A stretch of DNA of 64,000 nucleotides from Clostridium_AD estertheticum_D (lineage in GTDB: Bacteria > Bacillota > Clostridia > Clostridiales > Clostridiaceae). A program made the translations under genes and the position numbers. Positions 41,975 through 51,322 of the stretch are shown piece by piece. The notes below the pieces were generated by a model. That model saw only the letters and a program-made list of their open reading frames with translations, did not search any database and was not told where the DNA came from. Positions within the stretch are counted from its first letter, which is position 1; every line of letters begins with the position of its first letter. The stretch covers positions 62,001 through 126,000 of the forward strand of contig NZ_JAHLDM010000006.1 in NCBI RefSeq assembly GCF_018861295.1, given 5' to 3'.

Positions 41975-43174
41975 TTAGTTTTTATTTTTGTTATAATATT
42001 TATCAATAGCTTCATTAACATATACCCAACCCTTCCAGCCTATGTGAGCACTATCCATTAGAAAGTAATTTTCATTTTCATATTTTGAAAAATCAGCAAT
42101 TTCAAATCCATAAGAATTAACCATATTATTTATTTTTTTATAATAAGATAACCTATCATTTTTATTATATCCAACATAGTCATACCATTTGCCATTTACA
42201 GGAATATTTAAAAATAATGGTTTAATTCCTTCATCCTTGCAAACGTCTAACAGCAATTTGAAATCCTCATATTCTGGAGATTTTATACATAAATCATTAT
42301 TAGGAGATACCCTTATTGTTTCTGGGTTTCTTTTAAATGCATGCTCATATACTCTATTGTCCATACCAAATTTATTATTAGTAGACTCTGACTTAGCCAT
42401 TTTTGAAGCCTTTTTTAATTCTGAGTTCCAATTAGTAATTGTATGCGGTGGTTTTAAACCATTTGCAAGCTTACGATCGGACTTAAGATATTTATTGCTT
42501 TTTATATCATCTTTTAAAACTAATAGTTCATATCTTAGCCAGTAATATGGTGTCATTAAGTACCTTTTAGAGGTACTTAATAAGTCCCTATTGCTATAAA
42601 GGGAACAGTAATCCCGCATAAGAGCAAAGTGCTTATTGACTTTTTTACCAGAAATCAACACTATTCTTTTAGAAAAATCTTGTTTTGTAGTTAAACTTAT
42701 ATTCTTATTAAACAAAAATCCATATACTTGTAGTTCAGATGAATTGGCTTCAAAAGTATTTTCATCAATACCCTTTTTTACAAACCATTGTGGGGAAAGT
42801 ACGAAAACTACCTTTTGTCCCTTAAGTTCATGGCCTAGTGCTCCAAAATCGGCAGCATGTACTAAGCATGTATAACCTGCTTTTCCTATAAGATTAATTT
42901 GAAAGCCATCTTTTTTACCGTTAAAAAATTTAATGGGTTGAGTATAATATCCAATAGTATGTTCAAGTTCAGAAGAACCGAACATAAAAAGATTATCATT
43001 CTGCCTTGCGCCCATGCTTTGAAGTATCGGACTTTTAAATTTATGATCAGTTAAATTCTCTCCAAACTCGTTATAATATTTTTTTGAAATAAGACCTTCA
43101 TAATGGTTTTGATAAAAAAATAAAAAACCAAAACAGATAATAATAGAACAAATAAAAGTTATGACCTTTTTCAT
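41975..43174 (-). CDS. dltD: D-alanyl-lipoteichoic acid biosynthesis protein DltD
   Basis: A 399-residue SGNH-like membrane-anchored protein needed for the last transfer of D-alanine to teichoic acid. One N-terminal membrane helix is followed by the DltD core with LFMFGSSELEH (catalytic Ser), GKAGYTCLVHAADFGAL and the C-terminal FLMDSAHIGWKGWVYVNEAID (Asp/His). It overlaps dltC by 4 nt (ATGA). Last gene of the dlt operon. Confidence 0.94.
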   Translation of the reverse strand: MKKVITFICSIIICFGFLFFYQNHYEGLISKKYYNEFGENLTDHKFKSPILQSMGARQNDNLFMFGSSELEHTIGYYTQPIKFFNGKKDGFQINLIGKAGYTCLVHAADFGALGHELKGQKVVFVLSPQWFVKKGIDENTFEANSSELQVYGFLFNKNISLTTKQDFSKRIVLISGKKVNKHFALMRDYCSLYSNRDLLSTSKRYLMTPYYWLRYELLVLKDDIKSNKYLKSDRKLANGLKPPHTITNWNSELKKASKMAKSESTNNKFGMDNRVYEHAFKRNPETIRVSPNNDLCIKSPEYEDFKLLLDVCKDEGIKPLFLNIPVNGKWYDYVGYNKNDRLSYYKKINNMVNSYGFEIADFSKYENENYFLMDSAHIGWKGWVYVNEAIDKYYNKNKN

Positions 43175-43413
43175 TCTATTTTACTATTAGAGAGAGCTTT
43201 AAGGTATTCAATTAGTTTATTTGGTGTCTCTATATCTTTTCTTCCAACAATAGCAGGATCAAGTTTAATGTTAAAGTTATCCTCTATAGCTACAATAAGT
43301 TCAATTATTCCTAATGAATCTAATCTCCCGCTGTCAAATAAATTCTCATTACTCTCTTCACGTAAATCCTCACCAGTAATTTCTTCTAATATATTATAAA
43401 TTGTTTCTTCCAT
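43171..43413 (-). CDS. dltC: D-alanyl carrier protein DltC
   Basis: An 80-residue acyl-carrier-type protein. The phosphopantetheine Ser is in FDSGRLDSLGIIELIV. It carries D-Ala from DltA to DltB/DltD. AAAAGGGGG precedes the ATG. It lies 14 nt after dltB. Confidence 0.95.
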   Translation of the reverse strand: MEETIYNILEEITGEDLREESNENLFDSGRLDSLGIIELIVAIEDNFNIKLDPAIVGRKDIETPNKLIEYLKALSNSKIE

Positions 43414-43427
43414 ATAAATTCCCCCTT

Positions 43428-44576
43428 TTATTTAAATAAAAATCCTGAAAATATTAAAAAGCTAAAACATACCAAATTAAAAGTTAAAAAAGTTGAAGCA
43501 ATTTTAAAATAAACTTTTTTCTTGTGTTTTTTGTAGAATGATTTTCTCTGAAAATAATCTGTAACTATGAGTAAAACACCATGAAAGGCACCATAAACAA
43601 CATAATTAAGTTGAATTCCATGCCATAGCCCCATGATTATCATGTTTATCATGAACCCAATGTAGGAGGCTGTATATCTACTCTTGAACCACTTTTTCTT
43701 AATGGCACTCATTACGAATCTATTATAAATAAAATCTCTAAACCAAAAAGATAAGCTCATGTGCCATCTGTTCCAAAATTCTTTTATATCTTTACTTATA
43801 AATGGAAGATTAAAGTTATCAGGTGTTTTTATTCCCATTATGTAACTTACACCTATGGCGATTAAACTGTAACCTGCAAAATCAAAAAACAAATAAAAGC
43901 TATAAGAATACATATATGTAATTGTATTTAATAAGGTGTGTGGTCTTAATAGGATTACGTTAATAAAATGCGTTTGTATATAAAATCCTATCAGAAATTT
44001 ATATCCTACTCCTTGTAAAATCTTAAATATTCCATCACCTAAATATTCAACATATTGTCTGGATGTTATAGCCTTGTTGCTTTCCTCTGTAAATCTAATT
44101 GAACGGTCAATGGGACCAGAACTTAAGGTTGGAAAAAACAAGATAAAATAGGCTAAATCAAACACATTTATTTTAGTAATATACCCGTCAAAAATTTGTA
44201 TTAATATCTGAATAATTTTAAAAGTCAAATAAGAAATTCCTAAAAATCCAAGTTCTTTGTGTATAAATATATTGCCTAGTTTTGAGTATAGTAATGGTGA
44301 TAGACCTATTGCTATCATTATCCAAAGCAACCATCTTTGTTTAAACTTTTTTATAATAAAGCTGTAAAATATAATTAATAAAAATTCCATTATAAAAAAC
44401 AAAATTAAGTATTCAGCTTGTTGTTTCGATTTACCAAAAATCAAATAAACCATAAGTAAGCTTGCGGGTAGCCCGTACCACTTTATCCTTTTGCCAAGTA
44501 AACCAACAATAATCGCCGGGATTAAGGCCAAAATCATTAAATAGAAATATAAAAAATCTCCATAAGGAACTAACAT
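43428..44576 (-). CDS. dltB: MBOAT-family D-alanyl transfer protein DltB
   Basis: A 382-residue polytopic membrane-bound O-acyltransferase that passes D-Ala from DltC across the membrane. It has FFPTLSSGPIDR, FWNRWHMSLSFWFRDFIYNRFV and IMGLWHGIQLNYVVYGAFHG with the catalytic His. The ATG directly follows the dltA stop, with GGAGGA inside the end of dltA. Confidence 0.94.
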   Translation of the reverse strand: MLVPYGDFLYFYLMILALIPAIIVGLLGKRIKWYGLPASLLMVYLIFGKSKQQAEYLILFFIMEFLLIIFYSFIIKKFKQRWLLWIMIAIGLSPLLYSKLGNIFIHKELGFLGISYLTFKIIQILIQIFDGYITKINVFDLAYFILFFPTLSSGPIDRSIRFTEESNKAITSRQYVEYLGDGIFKILQGVGYKFLIGFYIQTHFINVILLRPHTLLNTITYMYSYSFYLFFDFAGYSLIAIGVSYIMGIKTPDNFNLPFISKDIKEFWNRWHMSLSFWFRDFIYNRFVMSAIKKKWFKSRYTASYIGFMINMIIMGLWHGIQLNYVVYGAFHGVLLIVTDYFQRKSFYKKHKKKVYFKIASTFLTFNLVCFSFLIFSGFLFK

Positions 44577-46052
44577 CTAAAATTCCTCCATTATCTTTTT
44601 TCTATCTATTTTGCCATTAGCGTTCATTGGTAAAACTTCTATTACCTTTACTTTACGCGGTATCATATACGAAGGTAATAAGTCCCTTAAGAATTTTTTA
44701 ACTGTTAGAATTATGTTTCCTTCAAATTTTTCATGTAATACTACTGCTGTTGCTAAATATTTAATTGTGCCATTTTCTTTAATTGGTACTACAACTGCAT
44801 TTTTTATAAAAGGTAGTTGTCTGATATTGTTTTCAATATCTTCAATTTCCACTCTATAACCATGAAGTTTAATTTGGTTATCTATTCGACCTTCATAATA
44901 TAATAGGTCATTAACAGTATAACCCATATCTCCTGTTCTGTATCCTCTTTTTTTTATACCAGAAATTTCGCTGTTAAAGAAGAATTTTTCTGTTAATGTA
45001 GGGTCAGCAAAGTAACCTACACTTACACTATCGCCTAATATTAATATTTCATTTGTATTTTCTTCTATGATTATTTCACAATCTTTCTTCACGTATCCAA
45101 CTGGAAGAGTTTCTTTACTTAAAAGCATTTCTTTTTTTATTTCAACTGCGGTTACTGCAACTGTTGCCTCTGTTGGACCATAAAAATTTATTATTTTAAT
45201 TGTAGGGAATCTTTCAAACAATCTTTTTACGCATTCCTTGGAAAGAGTTTCTCCACAAAATAACATTTGATTTAATTTAGGTAATAATTTTTCGTTAAAC
45301 TGTTCACTTTGTAAAGCCATTTCTGCGAAAGATGGAGTGGAGACCCAGGTTGTAATCCCTGAAGACTTAAAATTAACAAAAAGTTCAGGTAAATTAGCTA
45401 TCATATCTTTATCAATACTATATAGTATTGAACCAGAAACCAATGATAAATAAGTGTCCATTACAGATAAATCAAAAGAAAAAGGTGCTTGATTCATGAA
45501 TATTTTGTCCTTTTCATTAATTAGAGTTATACCCCAATCAAGGAAGCTTTGAAGGCAATTTTTTGTTATTTGCACTCCCTTTGGTTTGCCAGTGCTTCCT
45601 GAAGTATAGATTATGTAATAAACATCTTCACCCTTAAGTCTATAACTTATATTGGGTATTTTATTCTCGTATTGCAATAGTCTTTTTTCTAAATCACTTT
45701 TATTTAGTAATATATCTGCAGGAATATCAGATAAATCATCCGATGTATTTATAATTAATTTAGCACCAGAAATAATTAAAATATCCTTAAGTCTTGTAAT
45801 TGGAGTCGAGATGTCTACTGGAATATATGGATGTCCACTTTTAACGCAAGCTAAAAAGCTTATAAGCATTAAATGATCCTTATGTCCAAAAACTATTATA
45901 GGCGTTTTGTCTTTGCCGAATAATTCTATTATATTTACAGCAAGTGAATCTGATTTTGTTTTAAGTTCGCTATAAGTTAGATTAGTGTTTTTATAAATAT
46001 GAGCTACTTTATTAGTAGTACAATAATTTTCAATTGTATTAATAAAATCCAT
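44577..46052 (-). CDS. dltA: D-alanine--[D-alanyl-carrier protein] ligase DltA
   Basis: A 491-residue adenylate-forming enzyme that activates D-Ala and loads it on DltC. Core motifs are YYIIYTSGSTGKPKG, FYGPTEATVAVT, YRTGDMGY and the C-terminal catalytic Lys in NGKIDRKKI. The ATG at 46052 follows AGGGGG; the frame stays open to 46130 without an SD. First gene of dltABCD. No dltX-sized gene is evident upstream. Confidence 0.94.
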   Translation of the reverse strand: MDFINTIENYCTTNKVAHIYKNTNLTYSELKTKSDSLAVNIIELFGKDKTPIIVFGHKDHLMLISFLACVKSGHPYIPVDISTPITRLKDILIISGAKLIINTSDDLSDIPADILLNKSDLEKRLLQYENKIPNISYRLKGEDVYYIIYTSGSTGKPKGVQITKNCLQSFLDWGITLINEKDKIFMNQAPFSFDLSVMDTYLSLVSGSILYSIDKDMIANLPELFVNFKSSGITTWVSTPSFAEMALQSEQFNEKLLPKLNQMLFCGETLSKECVKRLFERFPTIKIINFYGPTEATVAVTAVEIKKEMLLSKETLPVGYVKKDCEIIIEENTNEILILGDSVSVGYFADPTLTEKFFFNSEISGIKKRGYRTGDMGYTVNDLLYYEGRIDNQIKLHGYRVEIEDIENNIRQLPFIKNAVVVPIKENGTIKYLATAVVLHEKFEGNIILTVKKFLRDLLPSYMIPRKVKVIEVLPMNANGKIDRKKIMEEF

Positions 46053-46426
46053 ACGTCTTGTCCCCCTATACTTTAAAATCCATTTTATCATTTTGTTACA
46101 TAACATAATAATTACATAATGATTACACATTAATCATACAAATCATAAAAATCACCCAAATTACACATGTTTTTTTGACAATTATTAGCATAAAAGTAAT
46201 CCATTAAATATGTCCTATGTCATTATAAGGCATATTTATAATAAAGGTGTGAATAAATTGTAAATATTATTTTAGAAAACGTTATATTAAGAAATTTAGG
46301 CCTATATTGTGTATTTTCAATAATAGAATAAAACCTGGAGTTACAACATTATAGTAATAATTATAACAAATATGTTATAATTAGAATATAGATAAGTAAA
46401 AAAAATTATATGAGGGGGAATCATTA

Positions 46427-46933
46427 ATGAAAGAAATGAATAAAACTGAATTGAAAAAATTGGATGGTAACGTGTCAGAATTTAAAAATAAATTAGAGAA
46501 ATTTCACTTAGATATAAATTCTGAAAACCCAATGCAGATTATATTAAAGGGAAATCTTTATATAGAATATGCGCTTAGAGAAAGACTGAAGAAGCACCTT
46601 AAGAATCCAGATATTTTAGACTGTGATAAGTTGACATTTGATCAATTGGCAAGATCAGTATTTTCATTAGGGTTGCTTCCAATTGATATATTTAAAACAG
46701 TTATGAAAGTAAATTATATAAGAAATTTATATTCTATTAATCTTAAATATAATTTTAATGAAGAAGAGTATAGAAAACTCGAAAATACATTTTCACCTGA
46801 TTTTAAGGAAATGTATTTAGTATTTTTGGGAACACACGAATATCCAGTAAGTACGTTAATAAAATTACAGACTGCTATATTTACAATATGGCAATTAATT
46901 TTAAACAGATATAATGTGCTAGAAAATATGTAA
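46427..46933 (+). CDS. Helical protein of unknown function
   Basis: A 168-residue, soluble, mostly helical protein (MQIILKGNLYIEYALRERLKKHL; LARSVFSLGLLPIDIFKTVMKVNYIRNLYS). The pattern recalls HEPN/DUF4145-like helical bundles, but this is a weak impression. GAGGGGG gives the start. It is divergent from dltA (gap 46053-46426, A/T-rich, no ORF) and ends at a long bidirectional terminator. Its codons 109-117 are repeated exactly at 48901-48925. Confidence 0.7.
   Translation: MKEMNKTELKKLDGNVSEFKNKLEKFHLDINSENPMQIILKGNLYIEYALRERLKKHLKNPDILDCDKLTFDQLARSVFSLGLLPIDIFKTVMKVNYIRNLYSINLKYNFNEEEYRKLENTFSPDFKEMYLVFLGTHEYPVSTLIKLQTAIFTIWQLILNRYNVLENM
46753..46777 (+). repeat. 25-nt exact direct repeat, left copy
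   Basis: Starts TTTTAATGAAGAAGAGTATA and ends GAAAA; identical to 48901-48925. This copy is inside the coding sequence of the 46427 gene. Confidence 0.85.
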
Positions 46934-46945
46934 TCCCATAAGGTA

Positions 46946-47022
46946 GTTCAAGATAAAAATAATAAGGTTATATTCCTAAATGATATTTTTAGGAGTGTAA
47001 CCTTATTATTTTTATCTTGAAT
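46946..47022. terminator. Long bidirectional terminator
   Basis: TTCAAGATAAAAATAATAAG... is complementary to CTTATTATTTTTATCTTGAA for over 20 bp, with an inner TCCTAAA/TTTAGGA stem. It lies between two converging genes. Confidence 0.9.
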
Positions 47023-47027
47023 ATATA

Positions 47028-48341
47028 TTATTTATTAGCTTCTTTTCCTTTAATGGCTTCTTCTATTAATTCAGTAGTTTTAGCTAGTCCAAAAACCGCA
47101 CTATTAACCGTCAAATCATAGTTCTTAATACGTCCCCATTTACGTTCCGCATATATTTGATAATAGGTTTCTCTTGCCCTATCAGTTTTGTGTAGCGTTT
47201 CTTCGACATTTTTTTCTGATATTCCATATTCATATTGAATACGCTTCATTCTACTTGCCTTATCTGCATGAATAAATACATGGAAGCTCCCTTTGTAATC
47301 AGCTAAAATGGAATCGGAACAATGTTCCATAATCACACAAGATTCGGTATTTGCAATCTTCATAATAGCTCTCTTTTCTGATTCATAAATAGCATTTAGA
47401 GGATCTTTCTCTTTTTTAGAAAAGGCATATCCTTGGGATAATAATTGGTTTAGTAATAAATTCGGAATAAATTGGTCGTTTTCTGCAATGAATTTTTCAG
47501 AAAGGCCAGTTTCTTCGGCGGCGGTTTTTAATAATTGCGTGTCGTAGAAAGAAATACCTAAATCGGCTGCTATTTTTTTACCAATATCACGCCCTCCACT
47601 ACCATATTCACGACTAATTGTCACTACTAGTGGATGAATTTCTTGAGAAGTTGTTAAAACTTGACTCGTATTCACAGTTATTGATTTACCTTTAAATACA
47701 GTATCCATAAAACTCAAATGCTTGTTAATTAAACGAACAAGGGTTCCAACTAATAAAGCAGCTAAAACTGTTCCTTCTCTTATTCCATTTAGTCGATGAA
47801 AAAGAATAAACGAAAAAAGAAAACCGCAAATTACAAGTGTAACATCGAAAGCTACTTTTAATTTTCCAAATTCCTTCTTCGTAACTATTGAAATGGCACT
47901 AACTACCCCTTCACCAGCCATCATGACAACATCAGCAGTTACTTCCATACTTACTCCAAGAGCAAGAATTAAGCAACTAAGTATAAATAATCCTATTTGA
48001 GCGGGGTAACTGGTCACGCTTATCCATGATAACAATCCCATAGTAAAATCGGTAAAATAGGCAAATAAAAAAGCTACCACAACTTGAAGTAGCTGAATGG
48101 GCTTGAATTGTTTTCTTAATAATAAAATTTGAAAAATTATAAATAATAAGTTCATTAAGAAAGTAAATTGACCAATGGTCATAGGCAATCCCAAGCTCAA
48201 CACGTATGGCACACATGAAATCGGAGACGTTCCTAAATTAGACCTGGTGGATAACACAACACCCACCGCCATCATGAATAACCCTAAAACAAAAAATAAA
48301 TAACGTTTCACTATCTCGCGAATTGACACTTTAAAGTTCAC
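47028..48341 (-). CDS. Fusion of YczE/YitT-like membrane domain with cytidylate-kinase-like domain
   Basis: Residues about 10-205 hold five or six membrane segments with the YczE-family pattern (VGVVLSTRSNLGTSPISCVPYVLS; LGVSMEVTADVVMMAGEGVVSAIS). From about 235 a cytidylate-kinase-like domain begins with a P-loop-like VTISREYGSGGRDIGKKIA and continues with DKASRMKRIQYEYGISEKN. The two parts occur as separate genes elsewhere. It lies 29 nt after the MarR gene in the same direction, which probably controls it. Its wording differs from its neighbours and the module is repeat-bracketed, hinting at transfer. Substrate unknown. Confidence 0.85.
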   Translation of the reverse strand: MNFKVSIREIVKRYLFFVLGLFMMAVGVVLSTRSNLGTSPISCVPYVLSLGLPMTIGQFTFLMNLLFIIFQILLLRKQFKPIQLLQVVVAFLFAYFTDFTMGLLSWISVTSYPAQIGLFILSCLILALGVSMEVTADVVMMAGEGVVSAISIVTKKEFGKLKVAFDVTLVICGFLFSFILFHRLNGIREGTVLAALLVGTLVRLINKHLSFMDTVFKGKSITVNTSQVLTTSQEIHPLVVTISREYGSGGRDIGKKIAADLGISFYDTQLLKTAAEETGLSEKFIAENDQFIPNLLLNQLLSQGYAFSKKEKDPLNAIYESEKRAIMKIANTESCVIMEHCSDSILADYKGSFHVFIHADKASRMKRIQYEYGISEKNVEETLHKTDRARETYYQIYAERKWGRIKNYDLTVNSAVFGLAKTTELIEEAIKGKEANK

Positions 48342-48370
48342 TCTCCTTCACTTTTTTCATTGTTTTGTTT

Positions 48371-48787
48371 CTAATCAGATAAATTATCAAACATCTTTGT
48401 TAGTAGACGAAACGTCACTTCCTGCTGCTCAACTGTAAAACCTTCAAAGGCTTTCTTCCTCACCTCTTCAAAAATTTTTAAAACTTCTTTGGTCACTATT
48501 TCTCCTTCTTTTGTTAAAGAAACATGTAAAGAACGTCGATTCCCATTTAGCTGTTTTCGTTCAATCAGATGAGCCTTCTCCATTCTGGCTAATAAATTAG
48601 TGACCGTTGCTGGCTCTATTTCACAAGCTTTGGCAATTTCTTTTTGCTCGCAGCCATTGTGATATTCTAGAAATTCCAAAATTTTTGGTTGACCTGGGGA
48701 TAATCCTAAGGTACTTGTTTGTAACAAAATTTTTTTGTTACAGAGTGTGTGACAAAGCCGTAATATGTAATGCAGCTCTTTGTTCAT
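48371..48787 (-). CDS. MarR-family regulator
   Basis: A 138-residue MarR protein with a winged helix (CEQKEIAKACEIEPATVTNLLARMEKAHLIERKQ in two parts, about residues 46-80) and the wing NGNRRSLHVSLT. AGGAGGGA precedes the ATG. It is cotranscribed with the membrane/kinase fusion downstream. A MarR-type palindrome lies at its own promoter, so autorepression and control of the fusion gene by a small ligand are likely. Confidence 0.88.
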   Translation of the reverse strand: MNKELHYILRLCHTLCNKKILLQTSTLGLSPGQPKILEFLEYHNGCEQKEIAKACEIEPATVTNLLARMEKAHLIERKQLNGNRRSLHVSLTKEGEIVTKEVLKIFEEVRKKAFEGFTVEQQEVTFRLLTKMFDNLSD

Positions 48788-48815
48788 GTTTAGTCCCTCC
48801 TTTTGATTAGAAATG

Positions 48816-48839
48816 CAACAGTTAGAAAGCTAACTATTG
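48816..48839 (-). promoter_or_regulatory. MarR-type operator
   Basis: CAACAGTTAG and CTAACTATTG form 10-nt arms with one mismatch around AAAG, about 30 nt upstream of the MarR start. The palindrome has the size of a MarR dimer site. Confidence 0.65.
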
Positions 48840-48880
48840 TATTATATACCTAAATAGAAAGTGAGTCAATCTTCAAGAGC

Positions 48881-48904
48881 AAAAGCGCCTACGCCTCGCT
48901 TTTT
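48881..48904 (+). terminator. Small GC-richer hairpin with T-run at the module edge
   Basis: AAAAGCG and CGCTTTTT bracket a 9-nt loop. It is compositionally unlike the surroundings and marks the right border of the MarR/fusion module, directly joined to the 25-nt repeat. Confidence 0.5.
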
Positions 48905-48925
48905 AATGAAGAAGAGTATAGAAAA
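48901..48925 (+). repeat. 25-nt exact direct repeat, right copy
   Basis: Identical to 46753-46777 within the 46427 gene; weaker similarity continues for about 10 nt. It is a relic of that gene's sequence on the far side of the module. Confidence 0.85.
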
Positions 48926-48933
48926 GTTAAAAT

Positions 48934-48987
48934 AAAAGGTAAAGACCAGAGAAAATGATAAATCACTACTTCTGGTCTTTACCTTTT
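48934..48987. terminator. Terminator of the chemoreceptor gene
   Basis: AAAAGGTAAAGACCAGA and its exact complement bracket a 20-nt loop, with T-rich tails in both directions. Confidence 0.88.
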
Positions 48988-49016
48988 ATATATAAATTGT
49001 AAGATGTTTTATTATA

Positions 49017-51014
49017 TTAGACTTTAAATTTGTCAACTGCGTTTTCTAGTTTATTCACTAACTGTTTCAAATCTTCTGCATGAGATTCTGCCTTATTTAT
49101 TGCTAATAATTGCTCAGCAGTAACAGCTGAAACTTCTTCTGTAGCTGCGCAAGTTTCTTCGGCAGCTGCAGAGATATTAGTTATATTAGCAACTATAGCT
49201 TCTTTTTTATTTGTCATATTCTCACTAAATTTACTTATCTCATTCATCTTATCCATTAACGCTTTAAAAGATTCAGATATATCTTTAAATTGTTCTCCGG
49301 TTTGATATACAGCCTCATTTTGCTCTTCAACTATGATTTGAGTATTTTCCATAACTGTTACAGCAAATTTTGCGTTGGTTTGAACTTCTGTTATCAAGGT
49401 TCCAATCTGATTAGTAGCGTCAGAAGATTGTTCCGCTAATTTACGAACTTCATCTGCTACAACTGCAAAGCCTCTACCACTTTCCCCGGCTCTTGCAGCC
49501 TCTATAGCAGCATTTAGTGCTAGTAAGTTAGTCTGTTTAGCTATATTATCTATTGTTTCTATTATTACACCTATCTTCTGGGAGCTTTCATCAACTCTCT
49601 GAATTACTTCACTTACATCTTTGTTAGCCTTATTATTCTCATTATTTTTATCTGAAAGTAATTTAACTACCGACCTACCTTTTGTAGTGATTTTAACAGT
49701 GTGGTTAGAAATGTCCTTCATTTCACTAGCAGCTACAGAAACATGCTCAATATCTTGAGTTATACTAGATATTTCACTTACACTGCTTTCGGTATCTTTA
49801 GCTTGCTCCGTAGCGGTTATAGCTATGTCTTCAATAGCTTTGGCAACTTCCTCTGAAGCAAGTGCAGTCTGTTTAGTTATGTCCGTAAGAGAGTTAGATG
49901 AATCTAATAGAGTTCCAGAAGAATTTTTTATTTCTCTAATTAAATCACCAATACTACCTATCATATAATTAAACTTATTAGAAATTTGACCGAACTCGTC
50001 ATTCCTTTTTAAAATATTTCCTTGTAATGTAGATTTATCTAGATGACCTTCTGACGCAAGCGAAATTTTCTCCGTTATGTTTTTAAGTGGAGTTGTAATA
50101 TAAATGGAAAGGAAATTCGCTATAATTAAAGATAACAATAATGCACCTGCAATAATAATCAGCATAATCATTATAATCAAATTCAATTCATTAAAGGCCT
50201 CACTGGAATTTACTTCAACTATTACACCCCAATTAATCTTATCAATAAATTTATAGGTAGATAGTTTAGCAACATTATTACTTGCGTATTCGATTTGTCC
50301 GGTTTGTTTTTTTATAACCTTAGCTACAGGGTTAAGCTTTGTTAAATCCGTAAGTTGGTCAGCCAGTTTCTTATTACTATGGCCAATTGCTTTTCCAGCT
50401 CCATCAACTAAATAAACTTGTCCTGATTTCCCATAACTTTCTTTTATTACTAAATCACTAAAAACACCCAATGAAAGGTTAGCAGCTAATACACCTACGA
50501 CTTTTCCATTTTTCAAAATAGGGGTAAAACATATTATTATTGGTTTCTTTGTAGTACCAGATATCAATACATTAGAAAAACCAGATTCACCTTTCATTCC
50601 CATTTTATAATAATCTCTATCAGACCTATCTGCTAGCTTATTTTTCCCCATAGAACTATAAAACATCATACCTTTTGGGTCTAATGCTGTAAAATCTAAA
50701 ATCATTGGGAATTGTGTTCTAAATGTTTTACATATACTATCAAGTTTGTTGAAATCCATAGATTGAACTTCATCCGTAGCGACTAGACCAGTCATCAAAC
50801 TTTGAATATCATTTAGTGTTAATTTTATTTGTTTCTCAACAGCATTTGCCTTATTCATTTGTTGAGTATAAGCACTTTTCTTCATAATACTTGAATTTTT
50901 TACTCCAATAATTGCAGTAGATATAATAAGTGGTATTATAATAATAATTACGATAATAATTGAGATTTTAAATTTAAAGCCATTTATAGTTTTTATATCA
51001 ATCACTCCCAGCAA
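49017..51014 (-). CDS. Methyl-accepting chemotaxis protein
   Basis: A 665-residue chemoreceptor. An N-terminal membrane helix (about 15-37) leads to an extracellular double-Cache-type sensor (SDRDYYKMGMKGESGFSNV, GKSGQVYLVDGAG). A second helix (about 278-302) and a HAMP region follow. The cytoplasmic signalling domain carries the hairpin motif NLLALNAAIEAARAGESGRG. It works through CheA/CheW to the flagellar motor. The start is uncertain: TTG (51014) and GTG (51005) both lie near a GGGAG. The ligand is unknown; Cache domains of this kind often bind amino acids or carboxylates. Confidence 0.92.
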   Translation of the reverse strand: MLGVIDIKTINGFKFKISIIIVIIIIIPLIISTAIIGVKNSSIMKKSAYTQQMNKANAVEKQIKLTLNDIQSLMTGLVATDEVQSMDFNKLDSICKTFRTQFPMILDFTALDPKGMMFYSSMGKNKLADRSDRDYYKMGMKGESGFSNVLISGTTKKPIIICFTPILKNGKVVGVLAANLSLGVFSDLVIKESYGKSGQVYLVDGAGKAIGHSNKKLADQLTDLTKLNPVAKVIKKQTGQIEYASNNVAKLSTYKFIDKINWGVIVEVNSSEAFNELNLIIMIMLIIIAGALLLSLIIANFLSIYITTPLKNITEKISLASEGHLDKSTLQGNILKRNDEFGQISNKFNYMIGSIGDLIREIKNSSGTLLDSSNSLTDITKQTALASEEVAKAIEDIAITATEQAKDTESSVSEISSITQDIEHVSVAASEMKDISNHTVKITTKGRSVVKLLSDKNNENNKANKDVSEVIQRVDESSQKIGVIIETIDNIAKQTNLLALNAAIEAARAGESGRGFAVVADEVRKLAEQSSDATNQIGTLITEVQTNAKFAVTVMENTQIIVEEQNEAVYQTGEQFKDISESFKALMDKMNEISKFSENMTNKKEAIVANITNISAAAEETCAATEEVSAVTAEQLLAINKAESHAEDLKQLVNKLENAVDKFKV

Positions 51015-51322
51015 AATATTTTCAGTGCAATTTATAATTACCTTTCATTTTTATAAATTCACACAATAGGTTATAAATACATATTCGACATAATATTGTA
51101 AAAACCTTTTAAATTTTTATATCCAAGAAAGAAATAAATAGTTATCTATTATCTTTATTGAATTATTTGCTTCATAGATAAGTCTACATTCCTTAAAATT
51201 ATTTTAAAGGAATATGTACTTATTATGTGGAATGTATTAGGAATGAGTTAATAATATATTAATAATTTGTCAAGATACTATTTGAATACATAGTATAATA
51301 TTTTACGCAAGGAGGAATTAAA

